This document shows, one piece after another, positions 1-9,341 of a stretch of 60,997 bases of DNA. Position 1 is the first letter of the stretch, and each line of letters starts with the position of its first letter. The notes beneath the pieces are model-generated. The model worked only from the letters and a program-made list of their open reading frames with translations, had not been told where the DNA came from and searched no databases. The position numbers and the translations under genes are program-made. This DNA comes from Granulicoccus phenolivorans DSM 17626 = NBRC 107789 = JCM 15570. GTDB taxonomy: Bacteria > Actinomycetota > Actinomycetes > Propionibacteriales > Propionibacteriaceae. The stretch lies in assembly GCF_000423085.1 (NCBI RefSeq), contig NZ_AUHH01000025.1, positions 1 through 60,997 on the forward strand, read 5' to 3'.

Positions 1-312
1 CGGATCCAGGAGGCGCGCAACCCGTCCTGTGTGTTCCCGTTCTCGGGGATCTCCAGCCGGTACTGCGACCTGGACCACACGATCCCGTTCGATCACCAGG
101 CCCCGGCCGGGGCCGGGCAAACCAGCCTGGCCAACACCGCACCCCTGAGCCGGAAAGCCCATCGCGCCAAAACCCACGCCGGCTGGCGACTCGACCAACC
201 CGAACCCGGCCTCTACCAATGGACCTCACCGGCCGGCTTCCAATACACCGTCACCCCCCACGGCACCATCGCCCACCCGACCCCCGCCCGGGAGCAACAG
301 GCAGCCGCCTGA
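1..312 (+). CDS. HNH endonuclease, DUF222/13E12 type, C-terminal fragment
   Basis: The reading frame is open from the first base of the window, so the start lies to the left. The visible 103 residues contain the HNH-type core: a Cys, the motif CDLDHTIPFD, then NTAPLSRKAHRAKTHAGW and a tail reading YQWTSPAGFQYTVTP. This is the typical end of actinobacterial DUF222/HNH proteins, where the Asp-His pair and the later Asn and His residues form the nuclease active site. Members of the family occur in many copies in actinomycete genomes and their role is not settled. The gene converges on uvrB, with 12 bases between the two stop codons. The family call is firm; the full length cannot be seen. Confidence 0.85.
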   Translation, partial: RIQEARNPSCVFPFSGISSRYCDLDHTIPFDHQAPAGAGQTSLANTAPLSRKAHRAKTHAGWRLDQPEPGLYQWTSPAGFQYTVTPHGTIAHPTPAREQQAAA

Positions 313-324
313 CCAGCGCCGCCG

Positions 325-2424
325 CTACTTGGTGGCTTCGGTCATCTGGCGCAGTTCCCGTTTCAGTTCGGCGATCTCGTCGCGCAGCCGGGCGGCTACC
401 TCGAACTGCAATTCGGTGGCGGCCTGCCGCATCTGCGCGGTCAGGTCCTCGATCAGGGTGGCCAGTTCGTTGGCCGGCAGGGTGGCCAGGTCTGCGGTGT
501 GCGTCCCGACTTCGGCGCCGGCGTGATGCGGCACCGGTTCGGTGGAGCGCTTGTTGAACCGGGACTTCGCCATCAGCGCCGCGGTGTCGGCCTCCTCGGC
601 GGCCAACATGTCGTTGAGGTCGGAGATCCGCTTGCGCAGGGGTTGCGGGTCGATCCCGTGCTCCTTGTTGTACGCCACCTGGATGTCGCGGCGCCGGTTC
701 GTCTCGTCGATCGCCGCCGCCATCGACGGGGTGATCTTGTCGGCGTACATGTGGACCTGACCGGCCACGTTACGGGCCGCCCGGCCGATCGTCTGGATCA
801 GGGACCGATCCGAACGCAGGAAACCCTCCTTGTCGGCGTCGAGGATCGCCACCAGGGAGACCTCGGGCAGGTCGAGGCCCTCGCGCAGCAGGTTGATGCC
901 GACGAGCACGTCGTACTCCCCCATCCGCAACTCCCGCAGCAGCTCGATCCGCTTGAGGGTGTCCACCTCGGAGTGCAGGTAGCGCGTGCGGACACCGTTC
1001 TCCACCAGGTAGTCGGTGAGGTCCTCGGCCATCTTCTTGGTCAGTGTGGTCACCAGAACGCGTTCGTTGCGCTCGACCCGGGTCCGGATCTCGCCGATCA
1101 GGTCGTCGATCTGGCCCTTGGTCGGCTTGATCACGATCTCGGGATCGACCAGGCCGGTCGGGCGGATGATCTGCTGCACCACCCCGTTCGTCCGCGCCAT
1201 CTCGTAGTTGCCCGGGGTCGCGGACAGATAGACCGTCTGCCCGATCCGCTCGGTGAACTCCTCGAACTTCAGCGGCCGGTTGTCCATCGCGCTGGGCAGC
1301 CGGAAACCGTGCTCGACCAGGGTCCGTTTGCGGGACATGTCCCCCTCGAACATGCCACCGATCTGCGGCACCGTGACATGCGACTCGTCGACCACGAGCA
1401 CGAAGTCCTCGGGGAAGTAGTCCAGCAGACAGTTCGGGGGTGAGCCGGCCGCGCGACCGTCGATGTGCCGGGAGTAGTTCTCGATCCCCGAACAGGTGCC
1501 GATCTGGCGCATCATCTCCAGGTCGTAGGTGGTCCGCATCCGCAGCCGCTGCGCCTCGAGGAGCTTGTTCTGCCCCTCCAGTTGCCCCAGCCGCTGCTCC
1601 AGTTCCTGCTCGATCCCGACCACGGCGTGCTCCATCCGATCGTTGGAGGCCGCGTAGTGGCTGGCCGGGAAGATGAACATCTCCTGATCCTCCGAAACCA
1701 CTTCCCCGGTCAGCGGTTGCAGCGTCGACAGCGCCTCGATCTCGTCGCCGAAGAACTCCACCCGCCAGGCGAGCTCCTCATACATCGGGAACACCTCCAG
1801 GGTGTCCCCGCGGACCCGGAAGGTGCCGCGGTCGGTGGCCAGATCGTTGCGGGCGTACTGGATGTTGACCAGCTGGCGCAGCAGCGCGTCACGGTCGATC
1901 TCCTGCCCCACCCGCAGCGGAATCATCTGGTTGACCCACTCGGTCGGCGTACCCAGACCGTAGATCGCCGACACCGTCGCGACCACGATCACGTCCCGCC
2001 GGGTCAACAACGAATAGGTCGCCTTGTGCCGCAGCCGCTCGACCTCCTCGTTCAGCGAGGAGTCCTTCTCGATGTAGGTATCGGTCTGCGGGACATACGC
2101 CTCGGGCTGGTAATAGTCGTAATAGGAGACGAAATACTCCACCGCGTTGTCGGGGAAGAAGTTGCGCAACTCATTGGCGAACTGGGCGGCCAGGGTCTTG
2201 TTGGGCTGCATCACCAGCATCGGTCGCTGCAACCGCTCGGCCAGCCAGGCAACCGTGGCCGTCTTGCCGGTGCCGGTCGCGCCGAGCAGCACCACGTCCT
2301 GTTCCCCGGCGTTGATCCGGCGCTCCAATTCGGCGATCGCGGCGGGCTGGTCGCCCGACGGCTCGTAATCGGCATGCACCTTCAGCGGGGCCAGGGTCCG
2401 CTGCACTTCCTCAACTGGTCGCAT
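325..2424 (-). CDS. uvrB: UvrABC excinuclease subunit B
   Basis: UvrB is the damage-verifying helicase-like subunit of nucleotide excision repair; it is loaded by UvrA and recruits UvrC. The 699-residue product has the Walker A motif [15 protein letters not shown] near residue 45, the beta-hairpin region with [13 protein letters not shown], a DESH box, the RecA-2 motif [14 protein letters not shown], the QTIGRAARN motif VI, and a C-terminal UVR coiled-coil ([20 protein letters not shown]). The frame stays open far upstream, but conservation begins at [16 protein letters not shown], so the ATG at 2424 is chosen. The gene follows the B1 module gene by 41 bases and may be the last gene of a coaE-led operon. 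No SOS box was found in front of it. Confidence 0.97.
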   Translation of the reverse strand: MRPVEEVQRTLAPLKVHADYEPSGDQPAAIAELERRINAGEQDVVLLGATGTGKTATVAWLAERLQRPMLVMQPNKTLAAQFANELRNFFPDNAVEYFVSYYDYYQPEAYVPQTDTYIEKDSSLNEEVERLRHKATYSLLTRRDVIVVATVSAIYGLGTPTEWVNQMIPLRVGQEIDRDALLRQLVNIQYARNDLATDRGTFRVRGDTLEVFPMYEELAWRVEFFGDEIEALSTLQPLTGEVVSEDQEMFIFPASHYAASNDRMEHAVVGIEQELEQRLGQLEGQNKLLEAQRLRMRTTYDLEMMRQIGTCSGIENYSRHIDGRAAGSPPNCLLDYFPEDFVLVVDESHVTVPQIGGMFEGDMSRKRTLVEHGFRLPSAMDNRPLKFEEFTERIGQTVYLSATPGNYEMARTNGVVQQIIRPTGLVDPEIVIKPTKGQIDDLIGEIRTRVERNERVLVTTLTKKMAEDLTDYLVENGVRTRYLHSEVDTLKRIELLRELRMGEYDVLVGINLLREGLDLPEVSLVAILDADKEGFLRSDRSLIQTIGRAARNVAGQVHMYADKITPSMAAAIDETNRRRDIQVAYNKEHGIDPQPLRKRISDLNDMLAAEEADTAALMAKSRFNKRSTEPVPHHAGAEVGTHTADLATLPANELATLIEDLTAQMRQAATELQFEVAARLRDEIAELKRELRQMTEATK

Positions 2425-2465
2425 AGCTGCCAGCGTACGCGGGGCTCCTGACAGATTCTGTCCGC

Positions 2466-3131
2466 TCAGCTCTGCTGGAGGTTGACGTACCCGGTGTTGA
2501 GCATCTGGGTGAACTGGCCGTTCACGGATTCCGAGTAGCGCCGGGTCGGGGTGATCAGGACTCCGGAGAAGCCGACGGCGTCGCTGTCGCGCCGCACCAC
2601 CGCGGCCCGGACGGTGACCCGGCCGGAGCCCCCGCCCCCGGTGACCGATCCCTCCCCGGCCGCGCTGGCCGAGGGAAAACCGTCCCGACCGGTGATCGGT
2701 CCGGTGGGTTCGAACCGGACCTGGGAGGCACCCCGAAAGGCTCCCTCGACCAGTTCGACCACCCGGGTCTCGGGCACCACGTCGGTCTCGGCGGCGAAGA
2801 CGATCAGATTGTTGTCCGCGTCGGTGAGCACCACGGTGCCGGACTGACTCTCCTTGACCTGCCAGCCGGGCGAGAGGTGGATCACCACGCCGCGGGCCAG
2901 GCCCACCGGTTCCCCGGAGGGTTTCACCGTGGTCGGGGTCAGCTGGGTCGGCGTTCCCGCGACGGCGCGCTGTCCGGCCAGGGCCAGGCCGAGGACCACC
3001 GCCAGCGCGGTGATCAGCGCCAGGCCGCCGACGACCAGACCGATCAGCCGCGCATTCGACGGGGGTCGGCGTACCGTCGTCGCCGCAGCCACCTGGTGCG
3101 TACGCTCGGGCGGCGGCCGGAACCCGCTCAT
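2466..3131 (-). CDS. Membrane-anchored module protein B1 (single TM, outside domain)
   Basis: The 221-residue product has a short basic cytoplasmic N-terminus, one transmembrane helix at about residues 28-50 ([20 protein letters not shown]), and an outside domain of about 150 residues. That domain contains the segments [10 protein letters not shown] and [18 protein letters not shown], which match AGWTVKQS and [18 protein letters not shown] in the protein of 5008-6069, so the two are paralogues. The fold may be of the PsbP/DUF1795 kind, but this is a guess. Its ATG overlaps the stop of the zinc-ribbon membrane protein gene as ATGA, which implies translational coupling and a shared task. No signal-peptidase or lipobox Cys is evident. 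Function unknown. Confidence 0.85.
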   Translation of the reverse strand: MSGFRPPPERTHQVAAATTVRRPPSNARLIGLVVGGLALITALAVVLGLALAGQRAVAGTPTQLTPTTVKPSGEPVGLARGVVIHLSPGWQVKESQSGTVVLTDADNNLIVFAAETDVVPETRVVELVEGAFRGASQVRFEPTGPITGRDGFPSASAAGEGSVTGGGGSGRVTVRAAVVRRDSDAVGFSGVLITPTRRYSESVNGQFTQMLNTGYVNLQQS

Positions 3132-4279
3132 CGTTGGCCGTGCCCGAGCCATACCTGCACCGCCGTACCACAGGCGGTACAGAACTCGGCGTCGCTCAGC
3201 AGCGGCATCTCGCAGCGGCGGCAGACCTGCAGGTCCCCGGTGGCCCCGACCGGTACCGACGTGCCGACCCCACGGCGCGCGGCATGCTCCAGCGCCGCCT
3301 CCATCAGCCCCACATGCAGGACGGTACGCACCCGGATGATCAGGATCGCCAGGATCACCGCGCCGCACACCAACTGCAGCCCGACCCGCAACGCGGGCTG
3401 GGTCACGAAGCCGAGCAGGTACATCGCCGCACCGAAGGCGACGTTCGCCCCGATCGCCTCCACCAGGCCCCGCAGATAGCGCAGCGTGAACCCGTCGTAG
3501 CCGGTCCCCAGACCGGCGAATTCGGCGCAGGCGATCCCGGTGGCGGTGCCGATCAGCAGCGGTTTCACCAGGCCTTCGAGGAAGATCAACGGGATCCAGG
3601 TGAGCGGATCCACCGGCACCACCAGGCCGCCGGTGATCTCCGACCAGTGCCGCACGATCGTGTCCGCCGCGGAGTACGCCACCCCGGAGATGATGCCGAA
3701 GGTGAGGCCGTCCATCAGGTCGTCGAACCGGGGTCGACTGGCCAGGATGAGCGGGCCGATCTGCCGCACGATCTCCCCGAGCACGGGCACCAGCAGCGCC
3801 GCGGTGAGGAACCCGACCACGCTCGGCCCACCGGCTACCGGCAACTGTTCCAGCGTCGGTTCCGGCCCCCAGGTCCGCACCGCCACCAGCAGCGCCGCGC
3901 CGAGCACCCCGGTCAGCAGGAAGGCCAGCGCGCTCACCCAGATCGGTTCGTCCTCCCACAGGTTCACGTCGTAGACGTAGACGATGTAGACCAGCGGCAC
4001 CCCCAGTGCGGCCAGCAGGACCGCGACCGGCAGCAGCCCGAGGAGCGCGGCCACCAGCGCCGCGCCGACCGCGATCAGCAGCGCCGCCCGATAGGTGCGC
4101 GGTCGGGCGATCCCGCGCGGCATCACCGAGGAGATCAGTGCGAAGGAGGCCACCGCCTCATCGGGCTTGACGGCGAACGAGCGCTGCCGGGCCAGGTCGG
4201 CGGTACGCATGTCGCGACCGCACCGGTGACAGAAGTGCGCCACCTCGGGCAGGCGCGCCGCACACTGCGGACATTCCAC
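3128..4279 (-). CDS. Zinc-ribbon PrsW-like membrane protein A1
   Basis: The product of 383 residues begins with a zinc ribbon (CPQC then CHRCG), continues with about eight hydrophobic segments, and ends with a second ribbon (CRRC then CTACG). The membrane part resembles PrsW/M82 intramembrane proteases: a DVNLWEDEP segment, then [22 protein letters not shown] and [12 protein letters not shown]. In PrsW these places usually hold the EExxK, FxxxE and HxxxD catalytic motifs, and here the key residues differ, so proteolysis is doubtful. GTG at 4279 is chosen because GGGGAGG lies six bases upstream and because the paralogue of 6066-7307 starts at the same point. It lies 25 bases after coaE. Substrate and role unknown. 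Confidence 0.85.
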   Translation of the reverse strand: MECPQCAARLPEVAHFCHRCGRDMRTADLARQRSFAVKPDEAVASFALISSVMPRGIARPRTYRAALLIAVGAALVAALLGLLPVAVLLAALGVPLVYIVYVYDVNLWEDEPIWVSALAFLLTGVLGAALLVAVRTWGPEPTLEQLPVAGGPSVVGFLTAALLVPVLGEIVRQIGPLILASRPRFDDLMDGLTFGIISGVAYSAADTIVRHWSEITGGLVVPVDPLTWIPLIFLEGLVKPLLIGTATGIACAEFAGLGTGYDGFTLRYLRGLVEAIGANVAFGAAMYLLGFVTQPALRVGLQLVCGAVILAILIIRVRTVLHVGLMEAALEHAARRGVGTSVPVGATGDLQVCRRCEMPLLSDAEFCTACGTAVQVWLGHGQR

Positions 4280-4304
4280 GGCAGACCTCCCCGGGTCGAC
4301 TCGG

Positions 4305-4922
4305 TCAGGGCCGGCGGGCCACGGATCGCTCCTGCAGTTCCTGCCACACCCGATCGGCGTCGGCCTGCAGTTGCTCAAGGGTGCCGGAGTTGTCGATCAC
4401 GTAGTCGGCGACCGCCAGGCGCTGGTCCCGGGTGGCCTGGGCCCGGATCCGCGCCTGCGCCTGCTCCGCGGTGAACCGGTCGCGGCCCATCACCCGCTGC
4501 AGTTGGACCTCGGGGGTGACATCCACGACCACGACCACGTCGAACTGGTCGGCCTGGCCCATCTCGACCAACAGGGGGTTGACGAGGATCACGATGGCGC
4601 CGGGGTCCCGCTCGGCGGCCGCGCGGGTCAGGTCGGCCACTCGGGCCCGGATCGCCGGATGGGTGATCTCCTCCAGATCGGCGCGAGCAACATCGTCGTG
4701 GAAGACGACCTGCCCCAGCGCGGGCCGGTTCAGCGTCCCGTCGGCGCGCAGGATGTCGGCGCCGAAGCGCTCGGCAATCGCCGCCAGCCCCGGCGTACCG
4801 GGCTCCACGACCTCCCGGGCAACCAGGTCGGCGTCGATCAGCACCGCGCCACGCCGGGCCCACAGATCCGCCACGGTCGTCTTGCCGGATCCGATACCAC
4901 CGGTCAGTCCCACTTCGAGCAT
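4305..4922 (-). CDS. coaE: Dephospho-CoA kinase
   Basis: CoaE phosphorylates the 3'-hydroxyl of dephospho-CoA in the final step of coenzyme A synthesis. The 205-residue product is of normal length and starts with the P-loop GLTGGIGSGKTT, followed by DADLVAREVVEPG, RFG, the helix region EEITHPAIR, and QATRDQRLAVADYVIDNSG near the end. The usual xDxPLLxE segment reads LVNPLLVEMG here, so the Asp normally found before PLL is not evident. The gene sits between the two A-B membrane modules. The rpsA-coaE-uvrB neighbourhood is common in actinobacteria, so the modules are the additions. The ATG start at 4922 gives the full P-loop strand. Confidence 0.95.
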   Translation of the reverse strand: MLEVGLTGGIGSGKTTVADLWARRGAVLIDADLVAREVVEPGTPGLAAIAERFGADILRADGTLNRPALGQVVFHDDVARADLEEITHPAIRARVADLTRAAAERDPGAIVILVNPLLVEMGQADQFDVVVVVDVTPEVQLQRVMGRDRFTAEQAQARIRAQATRDQRLAVADYVIDNSGTLEQLQADADRVWQELQERSVARRP

Positions 4923-4950
4923 GGCACTGTTCTAGCACGCGGAACCGACA

Positions 4951-4981
4951 CGAGGCCTCCCCCGTCCCGGGGAAGGCCTCG
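4951..4981 (-). terminator. Hairpin after module gene B2
   Basis: An inverted repeat pairs CGAGGCC with GGCCTCG and continues into a C-rich/G-rich inner stem, 27 bases beyond the B2 stop codon in the leftward direction. It lacks a long T run, as is usual in high-GC actinomycetes. It probably separates the A2-B2 module from coaE. Confidence 0.6.
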
Positions 4982-5007
4982 TCGTTCACCCCACAGGTGA
5001 CCGGATG

Positions 5008-6069
5008 TCACTGCAACTGGCGATACACGTAGTTGATCGCTTCGTCGAAGTCACTGCTGAGCTGGTCGTCGAGGTTGTCCGGCGGCGCGATCAGCAGGGC
5101 GGTGAGACCATTGTTGTCGGAATCCCGCTTGATCACGATGACCACCACCGCAACCTTTTTACCCGAGGACACCACGGTCCCGATCGACCGCGCGGCGCTG
5201 AAACCGGAAGCTACCTGGGGGGAGTCGCTGGGCTGGGTGGCCGCATTGGATCCCTTGGCGAGGATGCCGTCGCGAATATACTCTGCGGCCTCCCGCGGCG
5301 AGTCCTTGATGGTCCCACCCCCCATCACCATGCCGTCCCCTCGGCTGTTGAACATGGTCATGGTGGTGCCGCTGGACTGCTTCACCGTCCACCCGGCCGG
5401 TGCCTTCCCTTTGAGCCCGTTGCCCAGGGGGACCTCATCACCGGACGACTGAGTCTGCTGCCCGGTGGGCTGGTTGGTGGGCTGATTGGTCGGGGCCGCA
5501 GTCGGCCCAGTGCTCCCGGTCGGTGCGGTCGTGGGCTGTCCGGTCGGCCCGGTGGTCTGCGTCGGCGGAGCCGCCGTGGGGGTCGCCGGCGGACCGACGA
5601 GCGGGGTCTCCTTCTTGCCCATGTTGACCGCGAGCAGAATCCCGCCGACCGCGATCAGCAGCACCAGGCCACCGATCACGATCAACATCAGCTTCTTCTT
5701 CGACTTCGGTGGGGGCGGCTGACCGCCCCCGTACCCCGGTCCCCCGTACGCCGGCCCCCCGTACGCCCCGGGCTGCTGCGGACCCCCGAAACCACCGGCC
5801 TGGCCCGGATAACCACCCGGCTGCCCCGGCTGACCCGGCTGCCCCGGCTGCCCGGAGAACCCGCCGGCCCCCGGATACCCACCCGGCTGACCGGCCGGAG
5901 CCTGCTGCGGCGGGGGCTGCTGCGGCGGGGGCTGCTGGGGCGGGGGCTGTTGCGGCGGGAAGCCACCCTGGGGATAGCCCCCACCCTGCTGCGGATAGCC
6001 ACCCTGCGGCCCGTACTCACCCGATCCACCGCCGGGGAAGCCGCCCTGGCCCGGATACTGACCGCTCAT
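5008..6069 (-). CDS. Membrane-anchored module protein B2 (Pro/Gln-rich N-terminus)
   Basis: The 353-residue product opens with about 130 residues rich in Gly, Pro and Gln, including GGYPQ-like and QQPPP repeats. A Lys-rich step (KSKKK) leads into one transmembrane helix ([20 protein letters not shown]), then a Thr/Pro-rich linker and an outside domain of about 140 residues. That last domain is related to the one in the protein of 2466-3131, sharing the GW.VK and RDSD patterns. The start ATG overlaps the stop of the A2 gene as ATGA. The layout, disordered cytoplasmic part, single helix and sensor-like outside domain, suggests a partner or client of A2, but there is no direct evidence for a function. 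Confidence 0.85.
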   Translation of the reverse strand: MSGQYPGQGGFPGGGSGEYGPQGGYPQQGGGYPQGGFPPQQPPPQQPPPQQPPPQQAPAGQPGGYPGAGGFSGQPGQPGQPGQPGGYPGQAGGFGGPQQPGAYGGPAYGGPGYGGGQPPPPKSKKKLMLIVIGGLVLLIAVGGILLAVNMGKKETPLVGPPATPTAAPPTQTTGPTGQPTTAPTGSTGPTAAPTNQPTNQPTGQQTQSSGDEVPLGNGLKGKAPAGWTVKQSSGTTMTMFNSRGDGMVMGGGTIKDSPREAAEYIRDGILAKGSNAATQPSDSPQVASGFSAARSIGTVVSSGKKVAVVVIVIKRDSDNNGLTALLIAPPDNLDDQLSSDFDEAINYVYRQLQ

Positions 6070-7307
6070 CGCCCTTCCTCCTGTTCCCGCGTCGGGTCGA
6101 CGGTCTCGGTCGCTTCCGCACTCGGCGCTGCCGGTGCCGGCACCGGCACGGCAGCCGATCCGCCCCGGGCGGGCCCGGCAGTGCGGGTGGCTGCCCCACA
6201 TGAGGTGCAGAACGCCGAGCCCTCGAGCAGCGGCATTTCACAGCGCGCACAGAAGCCGAGGTGGCCGGTGGCGCCGACGCCGGCGGAATCGCCGACCCCC
6301 TGGCGGGCCGCCGCCTCCATCGCCGCCTCCATCAGGCCGGCGTGCAGCACATTGCGGATCCGCAGTACGAGGATGCCCACGATGATCAGCGCCAGAACCA
6401 GTTGCAGGATCACCTCGAGGGTCGGGTTCCCGATGAACTTGAGCAGATAGATGCCGCCGCCGTAGACGATGTTGGCGAGGATGGCCTCGCCGAGGCCGCG
6501 GAAGTAGCGCCCGCTGAAGCCGTCATACCCCTCGCCCAGGCCGGAGAATTCGGCACAGGCCAGCCCGGTCGCGGTGCCCATCAGCACCGGCTTGACGAAG
6601 CCCTCCAGGAAGATCAGCGGCGCCCAGACGCCCGGATCCAACTGGCCGACGTTCCCGGCGGTGAGCAGGTCCCAGTAGCGCACGAGCGTGTCGGCACTGG
6701 CGAAAGCGACCCCGGAGATGACCCCGAAGGTGAGCCCGTCCATCAGGTCATCGAACTGCGGCCGGCTGGCCAGGATGAGCGGCCCGATCTGCCGGATCAC
6801 CTCACCCACGACCGGGACCAGCAGCGCCCAGATCAGAATCCCGGTGACCGTGGGGCCGGCGTCGGTCAGCCCGACGAGTGCCTGCTCGGGGAACAATCGC
6901 CGGACCAGCAGCAGGAATCCCGCCGCCAGTACGCCGGTGAGCAGGAAGGCGAGGATCGTGACCGGGATCGGTTCGTCCTCCCACTGGTTCACGTCGTAGA
7001 CGTAGACGATGTAGACCAGCGGCATCGAGAACGCGGCCAGCAGGATGGCAATCGGCAGCGCCCCGAAGATGGCGGCGGCCAGGGTCGCCACCAGGGCGAT
7101 GGTCAGGGCCAGCCGGTAGGTCTGCGGGCCCTGCCCGACCCCCCGCGGCATGATGGTGGAGACGAGGGCGAACGACGCCACCGGCTCATCGGGCTTGACA
7201 GCAAACGACTTCTTGCGGGCCTCGTCCGGGGTCCGCAGATCCTGACCACAGCGGTGGCAGAAGTGCGCGACTTCGGGTAGAGCGGCCCCGCAACGCGGGC
7301 ATTCCAA
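6066..7307 (-). CDS. Zinc-ribbon PrsW-like membrane protein A2
   Basis: This 413-residue protein is a close paralogue of the one at 3128-4279. It has an N-terminal zinc ribbon (CPRC, CHRCG), a shared SFAVKPDE segment, about eight membrane helices with [12 protein letters not shown] and WEDEP, the PrsW-like stretch [21 protein letters not shown] and [11 protein letters not shown], and a second ribbon (CARC, CTSCG). It then adds a 35-residue Ala/Pro/Glu tail that A1 lacks. The start is taken as TTG at 7307, because AAGGAG lies six bases before it and LECPRCG aligns with the start of A1; an ATG at 7385 would only add unconserved residues. It is the first gene of a two-gene unit. Confidence 0.85.
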   Translation of the reverse strand: MECPRCGAALPEVAHFCHRCGQDLRTPDEARKKSFAVKPDEPVASFALVSTIMPRGVGQGPQTYRLALTIALVATLAAAIFGALPIAILLAAFSMPLVYIVYVYDVNQWEDEPIPVTILAFLLTGVLAAGFLLLVRRLFPEQALVGLTDAGPTVTGILIWALLVPVVGEVIRQIGPLILASRPQFDDLMDGLTFGVISGVAFASADTLVRYWDLLTAGNVGQLDPGVWAPLIFLEGFVKPVLMGTATGLACAEFSGLGEGYDGFSGRYFRGLGEAILANIVYGGGIYLLKFIGNPTLEVILQLVLALIIVGILVLRIRNVLHAGLMEAAMEAAARQGVGDSAGVGATGHLGFCARCEMPLLEGSAFCTSCGAATRTAGPARGGSAAVPVPAPAAPSAEATETVDPTREQEEGR

Positions 7308-7486
7308 GATGCTCTCCTTCGTGACCCGGGGTGACCCGGGATCCGGCCCCCTTGCGGAGGGGGATATTTGCCTCCCGAAAGGCATCTAAGCATCCGTGGC
7401 GGCGCGAGGGAACGATGCGCACCACCTCTCAGGGAGCCTTTGGCACACGCACAGATTCGCTCTGCGCCGCCGAGCCGCCACAAAGC

Positions 7487-7523
7487 GAACGGAGCCCCCG
7501 CCGTGCTGGCGGGGGCTCCGTTC
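7487..7523 (-). terminator. Terminator of rpsA
   Basis: A perfect 16-base-pair inverted repeat (GAACGGAGCCCCCGCC against its complement) with a five-base loop lies 26 bases beyond the rpsA stop. It is the strongest hairpin in this part of the window and should end the rpsA transcript. Confidence 0.85.
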
Positions 7524-7549
7524 AGTGCTTGTTCGCTGTGCGACGCCGG

Positions 7550-9001
7550 TCAGTTACCACCGGTGAGCTTGTCGCGCAGGGCCTGCAGCGCCTCGTCGGA
7601 GGCCAGCGAGCCCTCGGTGGCCGGCGCGGCCTCCGGAGCGGCGGAGTACGAGGTCGCGTCCGCCGGAGCAGCCTGTTCGGCAGCCTCGGCCTCCTCGACC
7701 TGCTTCTTGTGCGCCTCCCAGCGGGCGTGCGCCTCGGCGTACTGCTGCTCCCAGGCCAGGCGCTGCTCCTCGTAGCCTTCCTTCCACTCCTGGGTCTCCG
7801 GATCGAAGCCCTCGGGGTAGAGGTAGTTGCCCTCGTCGTCGTAGGACGCGGTCATGCCGTACAGCGTCGGATCGAAGTCGTCGGCGGCCACGTCGACACC
7901 CTCGTTCGCCTGCTTGAGCGACAGCGAGATCCGGCGGCGCTCCAAGTCGATGTCGATGATCTTGACCATGACCTCGTCGTTGACGGCGACGACCTGCTCG
8001 GGGATCTCCACGTGGCGCTCGGCCAGCTCGGAGACGTGCACCAGGCCCTCGATGCCCTCCTCGACGCGGACGAACGCACCGAACGGAACCAGCTTGGTGA
8101 CCTTGCCCGGGACGATCTGACCGATCTGGTGCAGGCGGGCGAAGGCCTGCCACGGATCTTCCTGGGTCGCCTTCAGCGACAGCGACACGCGCTCGCGCTC
8201 CATGTCCACATCGAGCACCTCGACGGTGACCTCGTCGCCGACCTCGACCACCTCGGAGGGGTGATCGATGTGCTTCCAGGACAGCTCGGAGACGTGCACC
8301 AGGCCGTCCACGCCGCCCAGATCGACGAAGGCGCCGAAGTTGACGATCGAGGAGACCACACCCTTGCGGATCTGGCCCTTCTGGAGCTGGTTGAGGAAGT
8401 TGTGCCGCACCTCGGACTGGGTCTGCTCCAGCCACGCCCGCCGCGACAGGACCACATTGTTGCGGTTCTTGTCGAGCTCGATGATCTTGGCGTCCAGCTC
8501 CATGCCGACGTAGGGCTGCAGGTCACGGACGCGACGCATCTCGACCAGGGAGGCGGGCAGGAAGCCACGCAGACCGATGTCCACGATCAGGCCGCCCTTG
8601 ACCACCTCGATCACCTGACCGGTGACGACGCCGTCCTCTTCCTTGATCTTCTCGATCGTGCCCCAGGCGCGCTCGTACTGAGCCCGCTTCTTGGACAGGA
8701 TCAGGCGACCCTCTTTGTCTTCCTTCTGCTGAACCAGGGCCTCGATCTCATCGCCGACCTGGACCACGTCGAACGGGTCCACATCGTGCTTGATGGAGAG
8801 TTCCTTGGAAGGAATGACACCTTCGGTCTTGTAACCGATGTCGAGCAGGACTTCGTCCCGATCAACCTTGACGACGGTACCGGTGACGATGTCGCCGTCA
8901 TTGAAATACTTGATGGTCTTGTCGATAGCCTCAAGGAAGGCTTCGGGCGAACCCAGGTCGTCGACTGCAACCTGCGGGGCAGCCTCAAGGGAGGACGTCA
9001 T
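7550..9001 (-). CDS. rpsA: 30S ribosomal protein S1
   Basis: S1 helps the small ribosomal subunit bind and unfold mRNA. The 483-residue product matches the length of mycobacterial S1 and carries four S1/OB-fold repeats, seen as GDIVTGTVVKVDRDEVLLDIG, GVVTGQVIEVVKGGLIVDIG, KGVVSSIVNFGAFVDLGG and PGKVTKLVPFGAFVRVEEG, each followed by a GLVHVSE-type or equivalent turn in the later repeats. A Glu/Ala-rich tail follows, ending TGGN. The start ATG at 9001 has GGAG nine bases upstream. The gene stands between the A2-B2 module and the divergent thiolase operon, and has its own strong terminator. Confidence 0.97.
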   Translation of the reverse strand: MTSSLEAAPQVAVDDLGSPEAFLEAIDKTIKYFNDGDIVTGTVVKVDRDEVLLDIGYKTEGVIPSKELSIKHDVDPFDVVQVGDEIEALVQQKEDKEGRLILSKKRAQYERAWGTIEKIKEEDGVVTGQVIEVVKGGLIVDIGLRGFLPASLVEMRRVRDLQPYVGMELDAKIIELDKNRNNVVLSRRAWLEQTQSEVRHNFLNQLQKGQIRKGVVSSIVNFGAFVDLGGVDGLVHVSELSWKHIDHPSEVVEVGDEVTVEVLDVDMERERVSLSLKATQEDPWQAFARLHQIGQIVPGKVTKLVPFGAFVRVEEGIEGLVHVSELAERHVEIPEQVVAVNDEVMVKIIDIDLERRRISLSLKQANEGVDVAADDFDPTLYGMTASYDDEGNYLYPEGFDPETQEWKEGYEEQRLAWEQQYAEAHARWEAHKKQVEEAEAAEQAAPADATSYSAAPEAAPATEGSLASDEALQALRDKLTGGN

Positions 9002-9341
9002 GTAGTAGGGCTCCGATGGTGGATGTGAGTGGTGGAACGCATTCGGCCTCGTGATGAGCCGAAACCAGACTTCCGTACCGACCGCCGACAAACCACACGC
9101 GCACTTCACTCTGTCCGGAAGTACGCAGACCCAAACGCCCTACCAGCGTACCGAGGGCATCCAAGCAGGGTCAACCCGGGCCCCCGGACCGGGCCGCGCC
9201 GCCCGATGGCGGCGCTTGCTGACCATGCCACCAGGCTCTCGCACGGCCCTCAGAACCGAGGGTTACCCAAGGGTACGGTGCCGGTCCGAGCGCGGTAGAT
9301 TGGGCATCAACCGTGCTCACACCAGCAGCCAGGAGTTCCCG
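9002..9341. other. Divergent control region, rpsA / thiolase operon
   Basis: This 340-base gap separates two divergent genes and shows no credible gene. AGGAG at 9331-9335 is the ribosome site for the thiolase gene, and TAGATT at 9296-9301 is a possible -10 element for it, without a clear -35. The promoter of rpsA must lie here too but could not be picked out. Confidence 0.5.

Noticed and set aside
2425-3171. A longer form of UvrB extending 249 residues upstream
   Set aside because: The extra part runs antisense-like through the B1 gene in another frame, is Arg/Gly-rich, and conservation starts at the ATG of 2424.
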